From contig JAEEHW010000134.1 of assembly GCA_016281055.1 (NCBI GenBank), positions 51,658 through 115,657 of the forward strand: a stretch of 64,000 nt of DNA, given 5' to 3'. Origin of the DNA: Prevotella sp. (lineage in GTDB: Bacteria > Bacteroidota > Bacteroidia > Bacteroidales > Bacteroidaceae). Below are positions 59,270 through 64,000 of this stretch, one piece after another (position 1 is the first letter of the stretch; each line of letters starts with the position of its first letter). The notes beneath the pieces were generated by a model that did not search any database, was not told the DNA's origin, and saw nothing but the letters and a program-made list of their open reading frames with translations. The translations under genes and the position numbers were made by a program.

Positions 59270-62200
59270 TTAATATTCCTGCCAACTCTTTATCTGCAGG
59301 TCGTCGAGCGACAGTTTGCAGAAGGCTTCGATGAATGCAGATGCCAGACGTGCGTTGGTTATCAATGGTATGTTGTGGTCAATGGCTCCACGACGTATCT
59401 TGTAACCGTTGGTCTGCTCACGCTTTGTGTGGTCTTTAGGAATATTCACGATAAGGTCAAACTTATGGTCGTGAATCATGTCCATCACGTTAGGTATCTC
59501 CTTGTGTGCTTCGTCAGGCCATCCTACAGCTATAGCCTTCACGCCGTTATCACCGAGGAACTTGGCCGTACCCTCCGTTGCATAAATGGTATAGCCAGCC
59601 TTCTGCAGAGCCTGTGCACCGTCAAGCAGAGATGCTTTCTCCTTGGTGCCTCCCGAAGACAACATTATGCCTTTTTCCTTTGAAGGTATCTTGTAACCTG
59701 TAGCAATGAGCGAATTGAGCAGCGCCTCTTCAAAGGTATCGCCCATACATCCCACCTCACCGGTGGAACTCATGTCTACACCAAGTACCGGGTCTGCGTT
59801 CTGCAGACGGTTGAATGAGAACTGGCTTGCCTTCACACCCATGCGGTCAATGTCGAACACGCTCTTGTCTGGTTTCTGATAAGGTGCATCGAGCATTATC
59901 TTCGTTGCAGTTTCAATAAGGTTGCGCTTCAGCACCTTGCTGACGAATGGGAATGAGCGCGACGCTCTGAGGTTACACTCAATAACCTTCACGCTACCAC
60001 CCTTGGCGAGATACTGTATGTTGAATGGACCGCTGATGTTCAGTTCCTTGGCAATGGCCTTGCTTATCTTCTTTATCTGGCGCATGGTGGCGAATGTTAT
60101 CTGCTGTGCAGGGAACACCATTGTGGCGTCACCAGAGTGCACACCGGCATATTCCACATGCTCAGAGATACCATATTCCACTACGTCGCCGTTCTGTGCT
60201 ACACCGTCAAACTCTATCTCGTTTGTTTCCTGCATGAACTGTGAAATCACGACAGGGAACTCCTTGCTCACCTCGCTTGCCGCAGCAAGGAAGCGCTCCA
60301 ATTCTTCATCGTTGTGACATACGTTCATGGCAGCACCCGACAGCACGTATGACGGACGTACCAGCACAGGATAGCCAACTTCGTCAATGAACGTCTTCAC
60401 GTCCTCCATGCTTGTCAGTGCACTCCACTTCGGCTGGTCTATGCCCAACTGGTCAAGCATGGCACTGAACTTGCCGCGGTTCTCTGCACGGTCGATGCTC
60501 ACAGGACTTGTTCCGAGAATTGGCACGCTCTGACGATACAGCTTCATGGCGAGGTTGTTCGGTATCTGACCGCCAACGCTGACTATCACACCGCGAGGAC
60601 TCTCAAGGTCTATGACGTCAAGGACACGTTCAAACGACAACTCATCGAAGTACAGACGGTCACACATGTCATAGTCCGTTGACACTGTCTCTGGGTTGTA
60701 GTTAATCATAATAGACTTGTAACCCAGTTTTCTTGCCGTATTAATGGCGTTCACCGAACACCAGTCGAACTCCACACTCGAACCGATGCGGTAAGCACCC
60801 GAACCAAGCACTATGACTGACTTCTCGTTGTTATAGTAGTTGATGTCATAACCCTCTACAGAGTATGTCATATAGAGATAGTTTGTCAGTTCCGGATGTT
60901 CACTTGCCACCGTCTCAATACGTTTCACTGCAGGCAGGATTCCGAGTTTCTTACGGTACTGACGTACTGCAAGGTTCTCTTTCTCCATGTTGGTGCCTTT
61001 CTGTTTCAGTACGAAACGTGCTATCTGGAAATCTGAGAAACCGAGAATCTTGGCCTGGCGCATCGTTTCTGGGGTAATCTCTTCAAGCGTGTTGAGAGCC
61101 TCCAGTTTATGCTTGTAATCAACGATGTTCTTCATGCGCTCTATGAACCAAGGGTCTATCTTTGTAAGTTCATATATGCGGTCAACAGTGTAGCCTTCCT
61201 CCAATGCCTGCGCAATGGCAAAGATACGCATGTCGGTAGGATTGCTCAGTTCCTCGTCGAGGTTGTCAAACTTAATGTGGTCATTGCCCACGAAACCGTG
61301 CATGCCTTGGCCAATCATGCGCAGACCTTTCTGCAGCAGTTCCTCAAATGTACGGCCGATAGACATTATTTCGCCCACTGACTTCATCGAAGAACCTATC
61401 TTGCGACTTACGCCTACGAACTTTGTCAAGTCCCAGCGAGGTATCTTACATATCAAGTAGTCAAGTGACGGAGCAACGTATGCCGAGTTCGGTGTGCCCA
61501 TCTCGCCAATCTGGTCGAGCGTATAGCCCAATGCTATCTTCGCAGCAACAAATGCCAATGGATAGCCAGTGGCTTTTGATGCCAAAGCAGATGAGCGGCT
61601 CAGACGGGCGTTTATCTCGATTATACGGTAGTCGTTTGTCTCTGCGTTGAACGCATACTGTATGTTACACTCACCCACAATGTTCAGGTGACGCACACAC
61701 TTAATTGCAAGTTCCTGCAGCATCTTCACCTGCTCATCAGTCAGAGAGCATGTAGGTGCAACCACGATAGACTCACCTGTATGTATGCCCAACGGATCGA
61801 AATTCTCCATTGATGCCACGGTGAAACAGTGGTCATTGGCATCACGGATTACCTCAAACTCTATCTCTTTCCAACCTTTAAGACATTCCTCCACCAACAC
61901 CTGTGGCGCAAAGGTAAAGGCACTTTCTGCTATCTCCTTGAATGTCTCCTCGTCAGGACATACGCCAGAGCCGAGTCCGCCGAGAGCGTATGCAGAACGA
62001 ATCATTATAGGATAGCCTATGCGGCGGGCGGCGGCAACGGCACTCTCCATTGTTTCGCAAGCCTCGCTCACTGGCACTTTCAAATCAACTTTGTTGAGTT
62101 CTTTTACGAACAGATCACGGTCTTCGGTATTCATGATGGCCTCCACGCTGGTACCCAGCACCTGCACGCCATACTCCTTCAACACACCTGTCTGATAAAG

Positions 62201-62497
62201 TTCCGTACCACAGTTCAGAGCTGTCTGTCCACCGAATGCCAGCAGTATTCCGTCTGGGCGTTCTTTCTTTATCACCTCTGTCACAAAATGTGCGTTCACT
62301 GGCAGGAAATACACCTTGTCGGCTATACCTTCACTTGTCTGTATCGTTGCAACGTTTGGGTTGATAAGCACACTGCTGATACCTTCTTCACGCAGGGCTT
62401 TCAGAGCCTGCGAACCAGAATAGTCAAACTCTCCGGCCTGTCCGATCTTCAGGGCACCAGAACCTAATACAAGTACTTTCTTCAGTTGATTCTTCAT
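59270..62497 (-). CDS. carB: carbamoyl-phosphate synthase large subunit
   Basis: A 1075-residue synthetase with two ATP-grasp halves (about 1-550 and 551-930), each starting with KVLVLGSGALKIGQAGEFDY or SVIVLGSGAYRIGSSVEFDW, and a C-terminal MGS-like regulatory domain (about 940-1075, IMLSSGGTKEKASLLDGAQ). It makes carbamoyl phosphate for pyrimidines and arginine with the CarA glutaminase. carA is not next to it: upstream are its own promoter, then the dockerin and rhaD genes. First gene of a nine-gene run to fmt. Confidence 0.97.
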   Translation of the reverse strand: MKNQLKKVLVLGSGALKIGQAGEFDYSGSQALKALREEGISSVLINPNVATIQTSEGIADKVYFLPVNAHFVTEVIKKERPDGILLAFGGQTALNCGTELYQTGVLKEYGVQVLGTSVEAIMNTEDRDLFVKELNKVDLKVPVSEACETMESAVAAARRIGYPIMIRSAYALGGLGSGVCPDEETFKEIAESAFTFAPQVLVEECLKGWKEIEFEVIRDANDHCFTVASMENFDPLGIHTGESIVVAPTCSLTDEQVKMLQELAIKCVRHLNIVGECNIQYAFNAETNDYRIIEINARLSRSSALASKATGYPLAFVAAKIALGYTLDQIGEMGTPNSAYVAPSLDYLICKIPRWDLTKFVGVSRKIGSSMKSVGEIMSIGRTFEELLQKGLRMIGQGMHGFVGNDHIKFDNLDEELSNPTDMRIFAIAQALEEGYTVDRIYELTKIDPWFIERMKNIVDYKHKLEALNTLEEITPETMRQAKILGFSDFQIARFVLKQKGTNMEKENLAVRQYRKKLGILPAVKRIETVASEHPELTNYLYMTYSVEGYDINYYNNEKSVIVLGSGAYRIGSSVEFDWCSVNAINTARKLGYKSIMINYNPETVSTDYDMCDRLYFDELSFERVLDVIDLESPRGVIVSVGGQIPNNLAMKLYRQSVPILGTSPVSIDRAENRGKFSAMLDQLGIDQPKWSALTSMEDVKTFIDEVGYPVLVRPSYVLSGAAMNVCHNDEELERFLAAASEVSKEFPVVISQFMQETNEIEFDGVAQNGDVVEYGISEHVEYAGVHSGDATMVFPAQQITFATMRQIKKISKAIAKELNISGPFNIQYLAKGGSVKVIECNLRASRSFPFVSKVLKRNLIETATKIMLDAPYQKPDKSVFDIDRMGVKASQFSFNRLQNADPVLGVDMSSTGEVGCMGDTFEEALLNSLIATGYKIPSKEKGIMLSSGGTKEKASLLDGAQALQKAGYTIYATEGTAKFLGDNGVKAIAVGWPDEAHKEIPNVMDMIHDHKFDLIVNIPKDHTKREQTNGYKIRRGAIDHNIPLITNARLASAFIEAFCKLSLDDLQIKSWQEY

Positions 62498-62539
62498 TGT
62501 GTTTCTATATGATTATTTGTTTATGATCAGTTTATCTTT

Positions 62540-62571
62540 GCAAAGTTATAAAAAAAAACACAATTCACCAA
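62540..62571 (-). promoter_or_regulatory. carB promoter
   Basis: Minus-strand TTGG (62568-62571), 19 bases, TAACTTTGC (62540-62548). The ATG at 62497 is 42 bases downstream. Confidence 0.65.
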
Positions 62572-62677
62572 TTATTTTCACATCTTTTTGTTAATTATGT
62601 GGTAGCATTTCCTAATTATGTAACTGTCAGTCGTACCATAGATGCTGTATGTGTTGTATTTGGCTATGATCAACAGT

Positions 62678-63112
62678 TTATTGGACAGGTTCTGTTTGCT
62701 CGCCGTTTAGGAACATATTTACTATCTGGTTTGCATCAGCCATGGTTATTTCTCCGTCACCGTTCACGTCGGCTGCTCTTAGGTCGAAATCTTCTGGCTT
62801 GTCTGTTGATAGGAAATAGTTTACCACCATGTTTGCGTCAGCCATTGTGATAGATCTGTCTCTGTTTACGTCACCATGCACTGATGCATACCTAATTGTT
62901 ACCCACTGGTTTACGTATGGTTGATATCTTCGGCGCTCGTAGTAGCAGAAACTGTTTTGCTCAAAGTATGCCTTGCCGCTTTCACCTCTCATCTCCATAT
63001 TGTCATCCATTTCGAGGAAGGCAATGATTTTGGCGCACTGTTCCGTGCCGAATACATGCAGTTCAGTTTTTTCACCGCTTATGCATAGGTGTGTAACGTA
63101 TGACTCTGTCAA
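62678..63112 (-). CDS. small dockerin type I protein
   Basis: A 144-residue protein ending in two calcium-binding dockerin repeats, GDVNRDRSITMADANMVVNY (from residue 80) and ADVNGDGEITMADANQIVNM (from residue 114), with the DxNxDxxI..aDa pattern intact. The first 79 residues are a small unrecognised domain. No signal peptide is visible. The start is taken as the TTG at 63112 because no suitable ATG exists between the promoter (63138-63170) and the conserved part. In Prevotella dockerins occur at C-termini of secreted proteins without a cellulosome. This could be the remnant of a longer protein or a real short one. Confidence 0.62.
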   Translation of the reverse strand: MTESYVTHLCISGEKTELHVFGTEQCAKIIAFLEMDDNMEMRGESGKAYFEQNSFCYYERRRYQPYVNQWVTIRYASVHGDVNRDRSITMADANMVVNYFLSTDKPEDFDLRAADVNGDGEITMADANQIVNMFLNGEQTEPVQ

Positions 63113-63137
63113 TATATTGTTTACGTTTTATGTTTGC

Positions 63138-63170
63138 AAAGTTACGATTATTTTTTCATATCTCAAAAGA
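63138..63170 (-). promoter_or_regulatory. promoter of the dockerin gene
   Basis: Minus-strand TTTTG (63166-63170), 19 bases, TAACTTTGC (63138-63146). The proposed start codon is 25 bases downstream. Confidence 0.68.
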
Positions 63171-63232
63171 TAAGTAAAAAATATTTTGTCAGACTTTATT
63201 GGTAAGCAGATGAATACTCTTTTTGTAAAAAA

Positions 63233-63270
63233 GAAAAAGTGACAGAGGAATTGCTTCTTCAGTCACTTTT
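63233..63270 (-). terminator. intrinsic terminator after rhaD
   Basis: Stem AAAAGTGAC (63235-63243) / GTCACTTTT (63262-63270), extended by a near-complementary inner stem (GAGGAA/TTCTTC). On the minus strand it is followed by TTTTTCTTTTTT. Confidence 0.83.
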
Positions 63271-63291
63271 GTTATTGGTATTATCTAATCC

Positions 63292-64000
63292 TTAGCATGG
63301 ACGGGTCTTTGGAAGGTTGAATACGTCCTGTACCTCCTTCATTGCCTCTGCTGTCATGCCGTCTGGCTCACTGCCCATGTTGCGTGCACACATGTAGATG
63401 TTGGCAGCCTTGCAGAGTACGTCGGTCTGGTCGAAGGCATCCATGATGTCCTGGCCTACGGCTACGGTGCCGTGCTTCTCCCACAATACTACGTCGTGAG
63501 TCTTGATCTGCTCAAGTGTGTCCTTTGCCAGTTCTACTGATGATGGCAGACCGTAAGGTACAATGCCGATACCCAGAGGAGCGAAAGCAAGTGTCTCAGG
63601 AATCATAGACCACAGCACACGTGTCATCTCGTCGCCCTTGAGGAAACGCTGTATGTGGCTCATTGCAACCAACTCAATAGGGTGAGTGTGCAGTGTTGCC
63701 TTGTAGCATGAACCTGTCTCAAGCAGGTAGTTCTGCAATGCGAGGTGTGTTGGCAACTCTGATGTAGGTGCAACAGGCTCGTCGGCAATGATTTCATAGC
63801 TTGCGCAGTCGTCGCAGATACGAACGATAGAACCGTTCTGCATAGGCCAGCGTGCGAGATCACGCATACGCTTACCGGTACCCTTGCAGTAGAAGTACTT
63901 ACCCTTCAGCTGTGGAAGTACCATGCCAATCTGCTTTACAGGAGCGATTGCAGGCATTGCCTTGCACTCATCGTCCATAAACTCAGTTACATTAACGGTG
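63292..64000 (-). CDS. rhaD: L-rhamnulose-1-phosphate aldolase (5' end beyond window)
   Basis: A class-II aldolase that splits rhamnulose-1-phosphate into dihydroxyacetone phosphate and lactaldehyde. About 235 residues are visible. An internal ATG at 63978 is preceded by an open frame (TVNVTEF) that matches the expected N-terminal region, so the gene continues out of the window. Zinc ligands lie in ATLHTHPIELVAM and the C-terminal WEKHGTVAVG, and CKGTGKRMRDLARWP and SELPTHLALQNYL are typical of RhaD. With the CE12 esterase gene in this window it suggests use of rhamnose from pectin. Confidence 0.93.
   Translation of the reverse strand, partial: TVNVTEFMDDECKAMPAIAPVKQIGMVLPQLKGKYFYCKGTGKRMRDLARWPMQNGSIVRICDDCASYEIIADEPVAPTSELPTHLALQNYLLETGSCYKATLHTHPIELVAMSHIQRFLKGDEMTRVLWSMIPETLAFAPLGIGIVPYGLPSSVELAKDTLEQIKTHDVVLWEKHGTVAVGQDIMDAFDQTDVLCKAANIYMCARNMGSEPDGMTAEAMKEVQDVFNLPKTRPC

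Overview
The window looks like a chromosomal segment of a Prevotella-type Bacteroidales. Signs are the repeated -7 promoter box TAnnTTTG(C/T) with a TTG-type -33 box about 20 bases upstream, weak ribosome-binding sites, many TonB-dependent receptors, BspA-like leucine-rich repeats, GldE, the LptE/SecG cluster, CE12/GH43/GH2 polysaccharide enzymes and low-complexity hairpin repeats between genes. No plasmid, phage or insertion sequence was seen. The ends cut two genes: leuA at the left and rhaD at the right.

Layout. 1-4.5 kb (+): leucine/isoleucine precursor genes leuA(end)-leuC-leuD-(small OmpA-like secreted protein)-citramalate/isopropylmalate synthase, closed by a strong terminator; leuB is not here. 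4.5-16.2 kb (-): galE, rlmN, a degenerate PdxA-like protein, then from an internal promoter a sigma-54 activator, lptE, a TPR-like protein, secG, a membrane metallophosphoesterase, a secreted protein, a tandem CE12 esterase, an SGNH hydrolase and a Sel1-repeat protein. 16.4-18.5 kb (+): a helix-hairpin-helix/beta-barrel protein. 18.5-20 kb: a repeat-rich region with a PD-(D/E)XK-like gene and several promoters. 20-30.2 kb (+): a probable metal-acquisition block (TonB receptor, His/Cys-tailed HMA protein, lipoprotein, second TonB receptor, outer-membrane barrel), then flavodoxin plus a DUF2023-type protein. 30.1-36.8 kb (-): beta-propeller/DUF362 fusion, GH2, TonB receptor. 37-47.5 kb: AraC regulator, C-terminally shortened aldo/keto reductase, carboxylesterase, BspA-like protein, and a GH43-GH43-acetylesterase operon. 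47.6-50.7 kb (-): candidate sRNA, gldE, ssb, a hypothetical and four tRNAs (Gly, Leu, Leu, Gly). 50.7-62.5 kb (-): carB, miaA, a lipid kinase-like gene, fcl, gmd, a ROK kinase, tsaC, clc and fmt. 62.6-64 kb (-): a small dockerin protein and rhaD.

The most interesting thread is regulatory. A nearly identical 104-base promoter element lies upstream of both the TonB/HMA operon and the flavodoxin operon. Its operator-like dyad (ACCT, spacer, AGGTATTG) overlaps the -33 box. The same dyad, at the same distance from the same -7 box, recurs at a minus-strand promoter just downstream of gldE. That promoter has no protein gene after it, only a compact structured stretch ending in a strong intrinsic terminator. 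This fits a small RNA co-regulated with a metal-uptake operon and flavodoxin, the logic of a RyhB-like metal-sparing circuit. A second candidate RNA, antisense to the leader of the TonB/HMA operon, has its own promoter and terminator. The spacers of the same operon hold copies of an interspersed hairpin repeat (purine arm, conserved core of about 40 bases, pyrimidine arm), which also appears to have shortened the aldo/keto reductase.

All functions come from reading motifs, gene order and base pairing by eye. No database search or folding program was run.
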